Notes: generated by a model from the letters alone, not told the origin. A stretch of DNA of 64,000 bases from Nannobrachium achirus (GCA_963921795.1 OY997652.1:20357329-20421328), one strand, 5' to 3'. Positions 1-26,243 are shown, counted from the first letter of the stretch. Numbers and translations are program-made.

Positions 1-529
1 TGGGGGTCCTTCACATGAAAAAGTTTGAGCACCACCACTGACATAGAAACATAGGTTTTTCAAAAAACCTTAGAAGGATTTAGAACACACTCATAGAATC
101 GGGTGAAAATATTCAAAGAATTGCACAAATTGCTCAAGATTTTTCAAAAAGAGCAAATCTACAAGCTCACAGTGTGGCACTTGGTGCCACGCTGTGAGCT
201 TGTATATCTGCTATTTTTTAATAGTTTAAAGCATAAAATAATGCATAATAATGCGCTTCCAGTCTTAATGGGTTAATTGGCAGCCAGGTAGACCGTATGT
301 CAGTCAAAGACTTCTGTGTGGCCTCTCAGCGAGCAGGTAGTTACAGTATTCATTGTTTTACAGTATCGATTACACACCTTGTATTCTGTTTAATTTATGC
401 TTTTGTTGTGTCTCCATGTGCTCCTAATGACAAAATACTAAACGTGTTCTTTGCCCTTAAAAACACAAGGATAAAAAGGTTGTATAGAGACAATTACACC
501 ATTGGCTCACCTCCCCTTCACCTTAAAAC

Positions 530-532
<3 letters not shown>

Positions 533-602
<70 letters not shown>

Positions 603-648
603 CACAAAGACACAGACTACGTGTCTATGTGCATACATAGACACGTAT

Positions 649-719
<71 letters not shown>
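533..719. repeat. two (CA)n microsatellites
   Basis: Tracts at 533-600 and 649-719 separated by a short complex stretch with a TGTGTCTATG / CATAGACACG inverted pair. Confidence 0.95.
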
Positions 720-720
<1 letters not shown>

Positions 721-1108
721 CCTCAGACCTCACTGGGCAGGGAGGGAGGCAGTGATGTAAGACAGAGAGTTGGAGGAGGAAACAGCCTCATCTGAGGTTA
801 GCCAGATGGAGAGAACGAGAGAGATGGATAGATGGAGGGGGGAAGGGGGGTGGAGCGAGAGAGCGTTAAAGAAAGAAAGAAAGAATACATATTACGCTCA
901 CTTCTGTGAATGCATCTCTCTTTGCAGTGGAAGGATCGTAGATCATGGAAACTCTCACATAGCCTGACAGTGGTCCTCAATTACATACTTCTACCAAGTG
1001 TGGCTCACTGTGGCCCACCATAGATGGCTCTGATCATGACAATGTTATTTGATGGTATATCTATATATTTGTTTTTCAGTATTAGTTCCCCCTTGTTAGT
1101 CATCTTAG

Positions 1109-1285
1109 CCACTTGAACCCCAGCATCCCTATTCTGTGAGGAATCTTAGCCAAAAACAGACAATCCACAATGCATCATGACGCATTGTGAGCTTGTAGAT
1201 TGGCTATCTTTGGCAGACAGAAAACCTCGGTCCAAGTACAGAGTCAACTGGGGTCCAGTTTACCAAGTGTAGAGGGTTTAAGTGG
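1109..1285. mobile_element. TTAA-flanked MITE (CCACTTGAACCC family)
   Basis: Ends CCACTTGAACCCCAGC and GGGTTTAAGTGG, bordered by TTAG and TTAA. Interior is a decayed palindrome (1160-1225). Confidence 0.6.
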
Positions 1286-3403
1286 TTAACCATACAGTAT
1301 TAATGGGCACGATGAGTAAAGTAAACCTTGATTTCAGAATCATATTTATTGTCACGGGACAGGTTTTCAGGTGTTAAAGAAGTGGGGCAAGTGAGTGCCA
1401 TTATTTGTTGTATTTGTGAGAAGAGAGGATAGAGGTAGGGTAGAGCAGGAGAGGTAAGAGGAAAAAATGAAAAAGAACGCTCGGTTGTGCGCCAGTGTTC
1501 CAATGCAAAAACAAATAGCAGATTTACAAGCTCACAAGGCATATCTCTTAGCTATTTTCACATGTACCATAGGCACAGAGCTAAACATAAATAGGGCTGA
1601 ATGCTATCTACAAGCTGATGAGTAACTGCCTCGACTGATGGCATCGACTGAGGAGTGCTAGCAAGACTTGGTCGACTCGCTGAATTGTCCGCTCTGTAGA
1701 CATTTAAATTATTATGGCATATTTTGACAAATTATAATATGCTTTTGATATCACGCTGTGTAAACGGTGTCAGCAAAAGCTCGCCATGAAGTCAAGCTAG
1801 AACACAGTTAACAATTGTTATTCATTCCAGGATAAAACCTAAAAAAAACACGGTTGGCAGTTTTCATGGATGTTCTAGTAAATATTTGGATATTTTAATT
1901 GTGGCACTGTCTCTTTCTGCACGCTAGAAGCTTTGTAATGTGGTTGTCTGAGGTTTCCGAGAGTGATGTTTGCCCTGTCCGTGCTTTCTGATGGGTAACC
2001 AATCTCTGTGCCATCTGGGTGTAATAACTAGTGGGAAACGAGGGTCTGGTTATTTATTCATTTATTATTTTTATTTGTATTTATATCATTTACAGCCTCA
2101 GTCAGTCCCTGACAGACAACATTAAAACAACATACTACATAGTAAGTGATAGCTTAGTTTTTCATACCCCATATCTATCGGACAGTGAAATAATTATTGA
2201 CATCAATAAACGGAGGAAACATCTTATGTGTTATAATAGTATTTGGGTTTATTCCAGGAAAGGGATCTTACAAGCATCAGAACGACATGGTTCCAGATCA
2301 ATTCTTCTTATGTTAACACAGTGATACAAAGGTTTTATACACATTGTGGGTTACGTATGACGTCTTTACGTCAAGCCGTCAGTCGACATATTAATGTGCT
2401 CCGTTTCCTAGGGAACTAGGGTTGGCGTGACACCAGAACTTTAAACAACGGGGTTAACTTGATATTATGGCTTTCTGTGAGAGATTCTACCAAAACAATG
2501 TTGATAACAGCCTCAGAGGCGCAGACATTTTAACCAAAGCTCACTCACCCAAGGTCTGCTGGCTACCACATATGGAAGCACATACAAATGAAATAATATC
2601 TATATAAGAGTGATAAATACACTCCATCAGTAAGTGTAAACCATTTGGTAGGATTTGGGAAGATGACAAATACAGTATATTGCTAATTGTTTTTCATGGT
2701 TTTTGACCATTTAAACTATTTAAATGCTATGCCACATGGAATAATGTGTCCCTATATCCTTATTTAGCTGCTTCTGTATTGTCCTTGTTGAGATAACTGG
2801 CACTGGTCTCATGAGAGCTCATCCCATTTTAAGAACTAAAATAATGTATTTGAACATTGCATCAATTTTCGAGCTTTCAGATGATGTGAACTTCAACTTT
2901 CTAACTACAATTTGTCACATAACAATAAACCAGTTCAGTGTCCTTTTGGGTATCATTTATGTTTGAATCTGTCACAGTGTTAGACTCTTTTCACCACATA
3001 ACTCCTGTATACAACAGTACTTGCAAGTTTGACCGACTCCTTCCTCCATTTTCCCTCTACACCAAATCTCTTTGGCCGATATTCAAGCTCACAATTCATT
3101 GCAACGCTTTGTGAGATATTTTGGCTAAAGTGCCTATTTTTTTGAATGTTTGCCTGCTTTGCCATGCCCAGAATACTAGTGACAATAAGGTCCATCTGAT
3201 TAAGGAGAATGATGTAAGAACTCCCATTATGTCCTTCAACAGGTACTCATTCTAGTTTAGTTTAGGACCTAAACTAAAGTAAAATATCTACCTGCTGAAG
3301 GACATAGCGTGAATGCTGGAATCATTTTCCTTTAATGATGTTCACTCTTTCTGAAGTTGTGTTCTCATGTGGTGAGTGACTCACATCTATTTGCTGTGTT
3401 TTC

Positions 3404-3936
3404 TAGAGATGGGACGTTCGTGAACGAATCGAGTCTTTTGAACGGCTCTTTGAAATGAACGATGGGATCCGGTTCGCAGTAGGGAGCCGTTCCTTTCTAA
3501 TGAACAGTGGTTCATTCATACTGTAATCAATGTGGAAATACTCTGCCACAGTATAAGTTTGGAATGTTAATGTACTTGAAAAGTATTGGTATCAAAATGT
3601 ACTTAAAGTACCAATAGTAGAAAGTACTCATTATGCAGAATGTCCCATTTCACAAATTTTCCAATGAATGTAGATTTTTTTTTGTTGGAAATAGCAGATC
3701 TACAAGTTGCGACGCATTGTGAACTTGTGAGCTTGTAGATCTGCTATTTTCAAATGGCAGGAATATATCCTATGGACAAAATTTATAGGGTTTAAGTGAT
3801 TTGCAATCATAATCAAAATCTACAAAGTAACTAGTAAGTATAGTAACTAAAATGAGCCAGTCTTTTGAACGGCTCTTTGAAAGGAACGGATCTCAGAGAT
3901 CCGGCTCACTTCAAAGAGCCCTAAATCCCATCTCTA
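3404..3936. mobile_element. non-autonomous hAT-type element with 8-bp target duplication
   Basis: Termini TAGAGATGGG and CCCATCTCTA are perfect inverted repeats, flanked on both sides by GTGTTTTC (3396-3403 and 3937-3944). Subterminal GAACGGCTCTTTGAAA blocks occur at both ends. It carries a nested repeat with the AATAGCAGATCTACAAG palindrome at 3688-3750. It lies in an mrrf intron about 100 bp before an exon. Confidence 0.88.
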
Positions 3937-4039
3937 GTGTTTTCTACCTATACTGTACCTGTTTTGTAGACCATGTCCTCTGAACTGTAAATGGACCGCA
4001 GGCCTCGTTGCAATGGAACTCTGTTCCGCTGTGTTTCAG

Positions 4040-15943
<11,904 letters not shown>

Positions 15944-16254
15944 TATCTGAGAACCCCACACAGCTCTTGTTTTTAGTGTACCGCCAATCATTTTCACTGG
16001 AAATAGGTGTCCATCCACATGTTGCTGCAGATGCTGACTGTAAAATCCAGTGTGTTCAATAACGGTGCCGCGCTGCAAGCTTGTAGAAGTATAAAATAAT
16101 TCTAGGCCTGTTAACATTTTTAACTGGTTGTATTGCGTCTGCGATATGTCGTTGGACACCTATTTGCAGTGAAAATGTTTGCTGTTATGCTGGAGGTAGG
16201 AGAGTGTAGAGGGACAGGCTACCCTGGGCGGAGCCAGCGGTGAAACAAGATGGA

Positions 16255-16345
16255 CGTTGGATTAAAACTCTGTCCCTCGCAACTCACCAGGAGCATGTGG
16301 TCTGAGCACCAGCTGACTGAGCCACCAGGCAGGCACCCCTGTAGC
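16255..16345 (-). repeat. possible tRNA-derived SINE fragment
   Basis: On the minus strand GGTGGCTCAGTCAGCTGGTG is an A-box-like stretch, and AGTTTTAATCC lies where a B box would be. Degenerate. Confidence 0.33.
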
Positions 16346-16420
16346 CAATGAACATTCAGTTTATTGTGTTGTCAGGCCCACAATGGGGAGTGATTGGGGA
16401 ACGTTTGCTATGTGTGTTAA

Positions 16421-16572
16421 CTACTTAAGCCTTATTTAAAAGAATATATTAAATAACTGATCCACAAGCTCATTTCGCCACATTGTGAGCTTGTTAGGTC
16501 AGTTAACTTTTATCAGCAGATTTTAAAAGGCATTCTTAAAAGTCAGAATAGGGACACCAGGGTTAATGTGGT
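16421..16572. mobile_element. TTAA-flanked MITE with palindrome
   Basis: TTAA at 16417-16420 and 16573-16576; ends CTACTTAAGCCTT and AGGGTTAATGTGG. Palindrome at 16450-16506. Confidence 0.6.
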
Positions 16573-17174
16573 TTAACGGAGGTGGTTCTGGAATCCCATT
16601 GGAACCTAACATAACCAGAGGAAACGTAGGAGGCTGGAGCAGAGCCATGTATTGGAGAGTTGTGCCATTGCGGGGAAAGAAAACAGCTCCGGGCACGTTG
16701 TGGTTCATGTACCTCGAAATAGTGACAAACGCTCATAGACTCCAATGCATTCCGTAAACGTCCGGTTTAATAGTAAGCAGCACAAACAGCGGTTGGCATG
16801 GAAATAGCGGCGACCCGACTGCCAGTCACCTCCCGTCTCTGCCCTCCTCCCTTGTTACTCTTCCCGTCTTCAAACAAACACGGAGCGGGCGTTAAATGGA
16901 CTTTTAATGGGATTTGTGGGCCTCCTCCTAATCAAACCCGTTGCCACAAAGGACTGTCTGTTTATGTGAAACAAGCGCACCCGTCTGAATGTAAACTGGC
17001 TGTGGGTTTATCTTGGTAGTGAGAATGAGAGGGAGGCAAAGAGGGGTACGTTCCAGAAATGCAGGAGCCGCCTGAACAGATATCATTAGTGTGTAGCCAA
17101 ACATTTGTTTCACATTGATTCAAAGTCTGCAAGGGGGAAAAAAAAGGAGGGTGGGTAAAAATAAATCCGCTTTC

Positions 17175-17202
17175 GGGGGGGGGGGGGGGGGGGGGGGGGG
17201 GG
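17175..17202. repeat. 28-bp poly(G) tract
   Basis: 28 consecutive G, able to form a G-quadruplex. A shorter tract of 17 G is at 49584-49600. Confidence 0.95.
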
Positions 17203-17846
17203 AATTGTCTTTAATTTCTGCCCACATCTAGGATTGATAATATGGCTACTCTATGTAAACACAATAAAGTAGCAAAAGAAACATTATTGATGGACTCCAT
17301 TAAAGAAATAGTGCTTTGTACCTCATGGTGTGTCATATCTCTCTGTCTGTCTCTCTCTCTTCATTAGTTAGTGATAATGTTCTTTTCCTGTGTACAGACC
17401 TCTAGGTCCGGCTGCAGGCCACAGAGCAGTCCCATTAGGCAAAGAGGTTTTTAAAATGCCGCACACCCAGGTCCCTCCTCTTCTCTGAATAGCTGCGTAC
17501 TTTAAGCCATCTTCAAGAATCATCCAGTGAACTGTTCCACGTAGCACAAGACTAAAGTATTGGATCCAGAGACATCAATAGATAGAAATGACAAATGGAC
17601 TGCATTTCTAGTCTTTACAACGTAGTTCACATTCGAAGGGAGTCTTCAACAAAATGAACCGTCAACCCTATTTTATAATTGTTTTTTTTTAGCCCACAAC
17701 GCGTCTTATCGGGACACCTTGTGGGTTTTTTGATCAGCTATTTTCCAAACATTTTTGAAACACATCTTCTCTTATGGGGGTCCCCGGCACAACATCTTCT
17801 CAAGGTCCTTGACATGAAAATGTTTGAGAACCACTGAGCAAGGCCT

Positions 17847-17907
<61 letters not shown>

Positions 17908-19652
17908 TGCCGTGTTTAATGGCCTAAACAGACCCGAGTCGTTGGATAAACAAGAGTTTAGCAGAGGAGTGGCCGTGCCGGGACAGAGGAGGGGCAGGTT
18001 GGAAATGGCAGGTTTTTGTGGTGATTCTAGGTCCATATGTCAGCAATTTGGGGCATTGTGTACCTTGGCTTAAAACAGAGGCTTCATGATCGATGGAGGG
18101 GTGAAAATCTCCCAAGTCCCTGGCGCAGAACACAGGCGAGCACAAGGAAATTGCTTTCAGCTGATAGCTTCACTTCAGTTGACATCTATCAAGTGAATTA
18201 CCCCCGCTCCTTTCAAATGTTTAAGCCCCGTTTGTGCTTTGGCGTATGATGGTGTCTCATAAAATAAAAATAAAAAACATCTACGAGCTCTAAACTTCTG
18301 GGTTTTGGTGCGAGACGCCACCGTTTGGCAGAGTATTAACCTACCTAGGATTTAAGACCTTCGTGCTCTAGGAAATGCCACATTTGAGTATGTGTGAATA
18401 TTTTGTATCAAACTATTCTGGTAGTTCATACAGTTTGATTATTGCCGCCTTTTATGAGGAGGCTCATACAAAATAATCTTGTTCGATTAAATTAGGCTAT
18501 CTCACTTTACCGGAAAAATATATGCCCCTGGGTGTGTTTGGCCCTTCATGCCTAAGCACTGCCTGTGTGTGTGTGGGTGGGTGCGTGTGCACGCGCATTG
18601 CATTTCATATTATATTAGTTTGTGTGTGTGTGTTTGTGTGAGTGAGTTAGAGAGAGAGATAATGTTGTATGTGAGATAGAATAATAGAGTTGTAGTAATA
18701 CTATAGTTGACTACCGGTACGTAGTGTATGGTATCTTAATGAGATAATTATAGAACCTCTGCTGCGTATTTAACTCATGTCAGCTCATTTTACTCTGTTG
18801 GTATGTATGGTAGAATCAGTGGCTTGGTCTGAGGTCTCAGGGGATGGCCATTGCCACCCCCTAGCGTTCGCGTTTAACCTCAAATTCTGTTCTCTTAATT
18901 ATTTACCTCTGAAAATGTTTTGCAGATTGACCAGTGCGTCTCAATCTACAGCAGTGGTTCTCAACCAGTGGTCCGGGGGCCACCAGTGGTCTTGAGGGGA
19001 TTCCGGGGGGTCCCCAGCTATAACCTACAACCTCACAACACATCGCATTGTGACACATGATCTTGTACTAGATAGGCTATTTTTTCTACTTAGAGCCTAA
19101 GTAGAAGAAGAGCCCCCCACAGTCAAACACATTTAATTTATTTCCTGAAATACCGGCAAATATTAGTTGTTAAATATCCACTTAACTGTTCTTGAAATTC
19201 AAACTTTTGTGTTATTACTCAGTTACTAACAGATACTAAAACAACCATAACAATATGTACCCTAGTGTTTACATTTTCAGCAGTTCCACGTATGCAATTG
19301 TCTTTGTTGTATGAAACCCATAAAATACATGAAACATTAAAATAAATGGTCAGATGTAGCTTTTATAAAAATCCAATTAGGTTTTTATATTTTTAGACTG
19401 CATGAACATAGACCCCATCCCCACATAACTAAAATCTGAATATTCAATTTAATCTCTCTATCTTTCCTGAGCTCCTCTTCACCATCTCCTCCATGTCTCT
19501 GTACTTTCCATGCAGATCCTATTATTCTGTGTTGAATTATTCATAACCTTTCCCAGCATTTTGAGAGAGGCTTGTGACAATGGTCAGGCCATCGTATGAT
19601 AGTGTGGTGAGAACCTTACTGTGTGAGGAGGAGAGCAAGGTAGGTGTGTGTG

Positions 19653-19699
<47 letters not shown>

Positions 19700-19807
19700 C
19701 GCGTGTGCACATATATAGATACAGAGAATAGAAATGCATCTGTGTGTGTGTGAGAGAGGGGGGATGTTGTTGCATTGCATAGCATTGTGAGATTGTAAAA
19801 GCTATTT

Positions 19808-20084
19808 CATTAGACCTTTTAATTAACTATAAATAAATTAACCACTATTACCGATTACTAAAAACCTATATGATTACTTAGGTGATCAGTGTCGCCCTGG
19901 GCTCTATACCGGATCCTCTAGTATTTCTGTCTACACCAAATCTCTTAGCCAAAAATAGCTGATCTACAAGCTCACAACGTGTTGCAGTATGGTGCGTTGT
20001 GAGCTTGTAGATCGGCAATTAGGATGCTAGGTTTCATGTGGTAAAGCATGAGGTAGGGCAAGTGAGTGGACAGAATTGGATCAG
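19808..20084 (+). repeat. 277-bp dispersed duplicate (partner 12833-13109)
   Basis: Same direction, same length and high identity to its partner, including the palindrome at 19951-20019. Probably two copies of one repeat family. Confidence 0.8.
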
Positions 20085-20159
20085 TCGCCTGTACGCCTCT
20101 CAATCCTCGCCTCCCTCTCTCTCTCTCTCTCTCTCTCCCTCTCTCTCTCCCTCCATCGC

Positions 20160-20600
20160 CTGTGGAGAGTGTCAAAGCCACCCTGAAGCTCTCATCAAGG
20201 ATCTAATCAGCGTTTGAATGCAAAAAAAAAGAAAAAGAAAAAGGCTTTCTGCTCTTGTGGGGACGGTGTCGCATTGCAAATATTCTCTCTGCCACTGCAA
20301 AACGGCTGCATATAAATTGGATTTTAAAATTAACACAGATTTTGATACTGTGAAAGTGTGCGTCTGGCGGCCCTCCCTGTGATGCAATAATGGAGGGGAA
20401 AATAATGCACACAGATTAGTCCATTAATATGTATGTGAAGGTAGTCTGAGCTATATTTAACTGGGCCTAGCTGTGGCAAGCATAATGTGTAACATGTTTT
20501 TTTTCCCCCTTTTTTTGGCCTAATCCAGGTGGTGCTCTCGCATGCCTTCAAATGGGAAATAGTCGACCATTTTAGAAGGAAGTTGGACATCCTAATAATC
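20160..20600. promoter_or_regulatory. low-repeat island, candidate conserved non-coding element
   Basis: Unique sequence with TGCATATAAATTGGATTTTA, ATTGCAAAT and TGATGCAATAATGG. Other similar islands: 6600-6840, 16800-17000, 23110-23310. Judged by low repeat content only. Confidence 0.22.
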
Positions 20601-21531
20601 AGGTAAACTAATACCAGGCAGTGAGAGTGTTTCCTTCCGCTCCGGACCTCTTGGCATGTCAGTTATTCAGCAGAATTGCCCCTGTCTGGATCTGTGAGCC
20701 ATTTCAACTCAATCGAACGTGCGCTCACCCATTCAGAGAGGGCCACACCGGCCCCCTTTGGACAGCCTCTATATGCACAAGGAGGCTCGCCAGCCATCCA
20801 GGGGAGCCGCCCGCCACCAGACTCTCCAACGCGACTCTCTCTCTCTCGCGCGCCCACCTCCCACTTTTCAATCCGAACAAAGCGTTCCTCAGTCTAAAGT
20901 GGTTAAACTGTCATTTCAAATCGTCTGGACATCGTGATTACCGGCATGGGAGGAATTATATATTTAGCTTTATGTCCATCGCCATTTCCTCCCCCCGCCC
21001 TGATCTGAAGTGACTAAACCAGTAGTGCCCTCGATATTACTATCTCTGAGGAGTTGAAACCTTCCCTCAGGAGACAAGTGTAATCAAGGGCTGCCAGCAG
21101 GAGGGGTTGGAGGGGGGTAGAGGTTGGTCCTGCAGCATAGGCTGACTGCCACACTGCAGTGGAGAGAATGACAATGAGCCTAATTTATCAAATATCCCTT
21201 GTGGAAAAATCGCAAAAGGTTGCTGAAATGCCCAGCATCCGAATGATAGAAATGTCGACTGATTTGGCTATTTAAAAAAGAAGGCCTAACCTCTGTCCAA
21301 GGCAAATCAAGCATAGCTACAGTAGGCCTATTATTCAAAATCCCCTTCCATGCAAATTAGTAGTAATGTTGCTTGAAAAGTGATGTTACGCCAAACAACA
21401 CCCATAAGTTCAGATGGTTGATATTCCATTAACAATGGCTCTTCTGGACTCATAGGTGACTTACTGTAACACTCTGGAGTTTGCTGTGTACAGTAGGCTA
21501 CATGCATCACCAAGGGAATAACTGTACGATA

Positions 21532-21748
21532 TCATCGTTGTCGAGTGGAAACCGTTTATTTTGTATTTATCATTCAAAAAATGATTTAAGATAGTGAAAA
21601 TAGACGATCTACAAGCACACAATGCCTCGCGGTAGATCTGCTATTTTCACTAGTTTTGTGCGGCAGCCTTGCATGATGAAGAAGGGCTTTACTTTAGGAA
21701 AAAAATAAATAAACTTGGAGATACGAGGTTTCTGCCCGACATTGATGA
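21532..21748. mobile_element. TA-flanked MITE (copy 2)
   Basis: Same termini and interior as the 13320 copy but inverted, with TA on both sides; the palindrome is shortened (21594-21650). A TTAA-flanked fold-back element starts 12 bp away. Confidence 0.8.
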
Positions 21749-21760
21749 TATGTATGTTAA

Positions 21761-22074
21761 AGGAGTAGTTCACCCCCAAAATGACTTTTTTTCTATTGAT
21801 TAGTCATGCCATGGAGACTAGAGTTCAATAATGTTTTTTGGTTTTTGTCACATTCCTAAGACAAAAATGTGATAACAATAAATTTACCCCCATTCATTCC
21901 GGATGGTGACCCGTTTCGAAACGGGTCACCATCCGGAATCAATGGGGGTAAATTTACTCGAATCAAATTTTTGTCTTAGGAATGTGACAAAAACCAAAAA
22001 ATATTATTGAACTCTACTCTCCATGGCATGACTAATCAATAGAAAAAAAGTCATTTTGGGGGTGAACTACTCCT
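21761..22074. mobile_element. 314-bp fold-back element flanked by TTAA
   Basis: Almost the whole element is one inverted repeat: AGGAGTAGTTCACCCCCAAA reads the same from either end, and the centre is TTTCGAAA. TTAA lies immediately outside both ends (21757-21760, 22075-22078), the piggyBac-type target. Arms are about 157 bp with few mismatches. Confidence 0.85.
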
Positions 22075-22499
22075 TTAATGTACCTGTTGGGTGGTGGGGT
22101 TGGAACATTTTTGTAACAGCCTTTCTGTAGACGTCAAAATAGTGTGTATGTTTTGGTGTCTAAAGAAAGGACGGTTACATTTTCAATTTCATGGTGTCGT
22201 TTCAATTTCACTCTTGTGTGTCCCTGACGCCTGCACCGTGCCCTTGAACTGTAAGACTAAATAGTTGTTCATTAATGTAATACTCCTCCTAAATACAACT
22301 AATTAATTCCTTCCTTGGCATGAAAAGGTTGATAACCACTGGCTCAGTTACTAAAGGTGTTGTTTTGGAGAGCAGATGATGAGCGAGTGTGTCCGTCCAG
22401 GGGAGAGGACAGGATGCCTGTTAATCTGCAATGTGATCCTGTCAGGGTCTGCTGTAGTCCAGCATGGCTCAACTCAGCTCAGCCAGGCTGACTGACTGA

Positions 22500-22860
22500 C
22501 TAGGGATAATCGTTATTATCTATTATCGTGATAAAAAACACTCACAATTTCATATTGTGGAGATTTAATTTATCGTAGAATTGTCCTCCGTCATGGAATC
22601 AATTCACTTTTTATTTTCCAAGCTGCATATCCGGTATCATTTTAAACTCTCTATAATTGGTCAAACGGACCTGGAAATAACATACTTGATACTATCTTTT
22701 TTCTTTACTACCAAATACCAAATCTCTTTGCCAAATGATAGCCGATCTACAAGCTGTGGCGCGTTCTGAGCTTGTAGATCTGCTATTTTTTGTCAAATGT
22801 TCCGCCCCAGGATAATGGATCTTGGGGATATTTTAATTATCGCGATAATATCGCAGCCAG
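22500..22860. mobile_element. composite MITE (inverted copy of 56916-57328)
   Basis: Starts CTAGGGATAATCG, ends TTATCGCGATAATATCG; shares CCTCCGTCATGGAATCAATTC, CCGGTATCATTTTAAACTCT and CAAACGGACCTGGAAATAA with the partner. Palindrome 22735-22790. Confidence 0.7.
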
Positions 22861-23324
22861 TCAGTCAGCCTGGGCTGACTGGATCACTGGCTGGCTGGTT
22901 GACTGACTGGCGGTATGGCTGGCTGGCTGGCTGACTGGATCACTGGCTGGCTGACTGCATGGGGCCCGGCAGGAAGGAAGTGAAGAACTCAGGAAGTGCT
23001 GTTCAGAGCTTTCACCAATCATATCCATCACAGCACAGGTGTGTGTGTGCCACAACCGTGTGTATTTGTGTGCGTGCGTGTGGGTGTGCGTCTACACAGC
23101 CAAGCGTGTGTGAGCCTTATCCATCACGGGGCCGTGTCTCCGGGTCTGGGCAGGGGGAACTAGAGAGAGAGAGAGTCATTACAGCGCCGGGCTGCAGGCG
23201 GCCGCCATGCACTTTAACTAAACATCTTTTCCATAAAATAAATGCTTCCAGGTTACCGTGGGTCTGAGGCAGCGGCCTGGTCCACTTGCTGCCGCGCTGC
23301 TCGCAGCTCATCTGATCCCAATTA

Positions 23325-23362
<38 letters not shown>

Positions 23363-25656
23363 GTCTATTTATACACCGCAGGGTTGCAACTATCCATGAT
23401 CTCCTTTACGGAGAATTAAATTCTTTCCTTTTTCAATTAATCAAATAATCAATCAACAGTTGTTTTTATTTCAATGAACGGGGGAATATTTTTTTTTTAC
23501 CAGATTATATACTGTATATGGGCTGCCGTGTTAGGTGGTCAGATGTGTGGGCTATGTTCAGAGCATGTTATGATCAATCAATTGATTGTCGTCAGGCTTT
23601 GATCAATGGAACTACAAAGTATGAACTTAAAGTATGAAGCCTACTTTAAGTTCATATTTTGCAGTACACCAATAAAGACTAATCTTTCATTAAAAAATAC
23701 CATGGCATGTTTTGGGCTAATTATTTGGGGGCCCATTTACCGGTACAGCCGAGAAGGACTGTCCTAAAGCAGTGGTTCTCAACCTTTCATGTAAAGCCAC
23801 AGACACCCACCAGAAAATATTTAGTTGTAAAAGGTTTCCCAAAATATTAATATATATTTTTCTGATTTAAAATAAAATAGTCTATGTATATATTTTTCAA
23901 GTGGTTAAACTGTGTATTTGCTCATTTTGCTGGGTTTCCGGTCTCTTGCATGAGCGCGGTCAGGTCACCATGCCTACATGACTACAGAGTGTGTTGCTGA
24001 CACAAAGACGGACGGACGGTTGATTTTATCCTGATTTGTCTGCCTGAAAAAGATAATGTGGCTTGTGGAAAATGGGTCCAGTATTTACCGCTAATCCGTG
24101 CTTATCTTCACTTGGTGCCTAAAGGTGCGAGGCACAGATACAGGAAATGACTCAATGTGTCTCAGTTCAGTTTCTACTGTCTGTGGTGCACTGGTGGAAA
24201 AAGTACTACTACTAAAAGCAATGACAATTGGAAATACTCTAAAATTATACTTAAGTAGCCTACAGTGCCTTTTATAAATATACTTAGTTATTTTCCACCA
24301 CTACTGTGGTGTGACGTACAGTAAGAGCAAAATGTCCACCGTGTGAATTGTGAATATGGTCAACTCAGTGAGAAATACCCCTGAAATCCCAGACCACGTT
24401 TCTGCTGCATCACCTCAGTATAGTGTAACACAATAACACATCCTTATGTGTTTCTGAGGGGTGGAAACCATGTCCAAAACCATTAGCCTACTTTTTAGGA
24501 AATTGACAAAATAACCCTTATGTTCCAATGGATATAATGTAGTTATTTAGTAAAAAGCTATTGTTAATACTTGGTCATTGGTTCAGTATTTATTAAAACC
24601 CCACTGACAGACTTTTAACTTTCATTTCAACATATTTCATGTGTAGAAAAAAGGGTCACACTACTACTACATGTCGCGATGTGTTGTGCGCTTGTAGATC
24701 AGCAAATGTTGTAACTTATGCGTGACAATGTAGAAGTACGGCATTCATTAAAAAACTAAAACTAAATATGTATATATTAAAAGTTGAATTATGGAGATAT
24801 GAGCTCCTACCTGACAGCAACGAGGTGTGACCTGTTCTTTAGAAATTGGTTGATGTTCAACCTCATTTATGTTGGGGAAAATTATTTGAAAATATAATAT
24901 CCGCAAAACATTTTGTTGGTTTGGATTTCAATATAAAAACAACAACTCTGCTTTCACAACTTGTACATATTACTGACCATATAGGCTACTTTCAGAAAGT
25001 TTCAGAGCTTGTAAATGAATGTTAAAATGCAGTCTAACCTGATGGCTATTCAGAAGGCAACATGCTAATCAGTTTATCAACAGTACTTACTAAAGGATGC
25101 TTTGAGTGTTTTTTCTATGTTAGTGTTAGAAGGCGTGTTAATAACATTTTCAGCATGATGCTAACCAGCTGGTTTCAGTCAGAAGGAAACAGTGATCATG
25201 TTCAAAGTGAACTCTGTAAGCAAGCACATACAGTATGGGCCCCTAACTAATTGGCAAAACACTAAAATTTTAATTGTAATATGACATTGAAATGAAAAAG
25301 AAACCATTTCAATGTACTGTTTTCTTTAAAACTTGAAAAGAATGTGTTAAATAGGAGCTTAACTAACTACATAAGTTCCATTGATCCATGCCGGAACACA
25401 ATCGATTTGATATATCATTAAAATCAACATGCTCTCGGCTGCCATGTTGAGAGGTCAGATGGGTGAGCCGCGAACACTTGAGCTTTGCTGACCAATTTTG
25501 CTGGAGACCCCCTGTAATGACCCCTGGGGGTCCCCGGGCCCCACTTTGAGTACCAGTGGGTGGCCGGACTCTCCAAGACGTCACCCTTGCTTCATTCACT
25601 ACTTTCACTCTAGTTGTGTTGAATGTAGAGAGGGTAACCTGATCTTAGAGCAGGAG

Positions 25657-25868
<212 letters not shown>

Positions 25869-26242
25869 ATTTACATCCATACGTTATTGAATAATTGTTT
25901 CCTCATGCTCTCCTCTTCCTCAGAATATTAATTACCAAAGGGTGAAGCCCTCTCTTTGGTCTGGGAGGTGGAGGTTGAGAGCGGAAGTGGTGGCCGCGCA
26001 TGCAGGAGATCGTCCTGTTTGATGGGGTTAACTCTCATTTTGTGTGTGTGCATGTGTGCGTGCATGCGTGTGTGTGTGTGTGTGCAGGCAAGGGGGGTGC
26101 ATGCATATATACAAGCTTGGGCTGTGTTGTGGAGTTAAGTTTCAGGAGGAATCATTTTTCACCAATTGAATGGCGGATGAGGAGCTTTACCAGGGCTGTT
26201 GGATGCTGTGTGAGTAATCCAGGCCACTGCTTCAGGTATGAC

Positions 26243-26243
26243 A

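Larger units (their letters stand above)
1..3395. other. mrrf intron, repeats only
   Basis: A hAT terminus and palindrome (1-220), CA tracts and a TTAA-family MITE (1109-1285). 1560-2950 is AT-rich with no recognisable feature. The earlier mrrf exons were looked for and not found. Confidence 0.6.

Noticed and set aside
507..795. Open frames made of poly(His-Thr) or poly(Cys-Val)
   Set aside because: They are translations of (CA)n/(GT)n microsatellites, as are those near 4800, 10500, 12000, 19600, 25700, 26250 and 51400.
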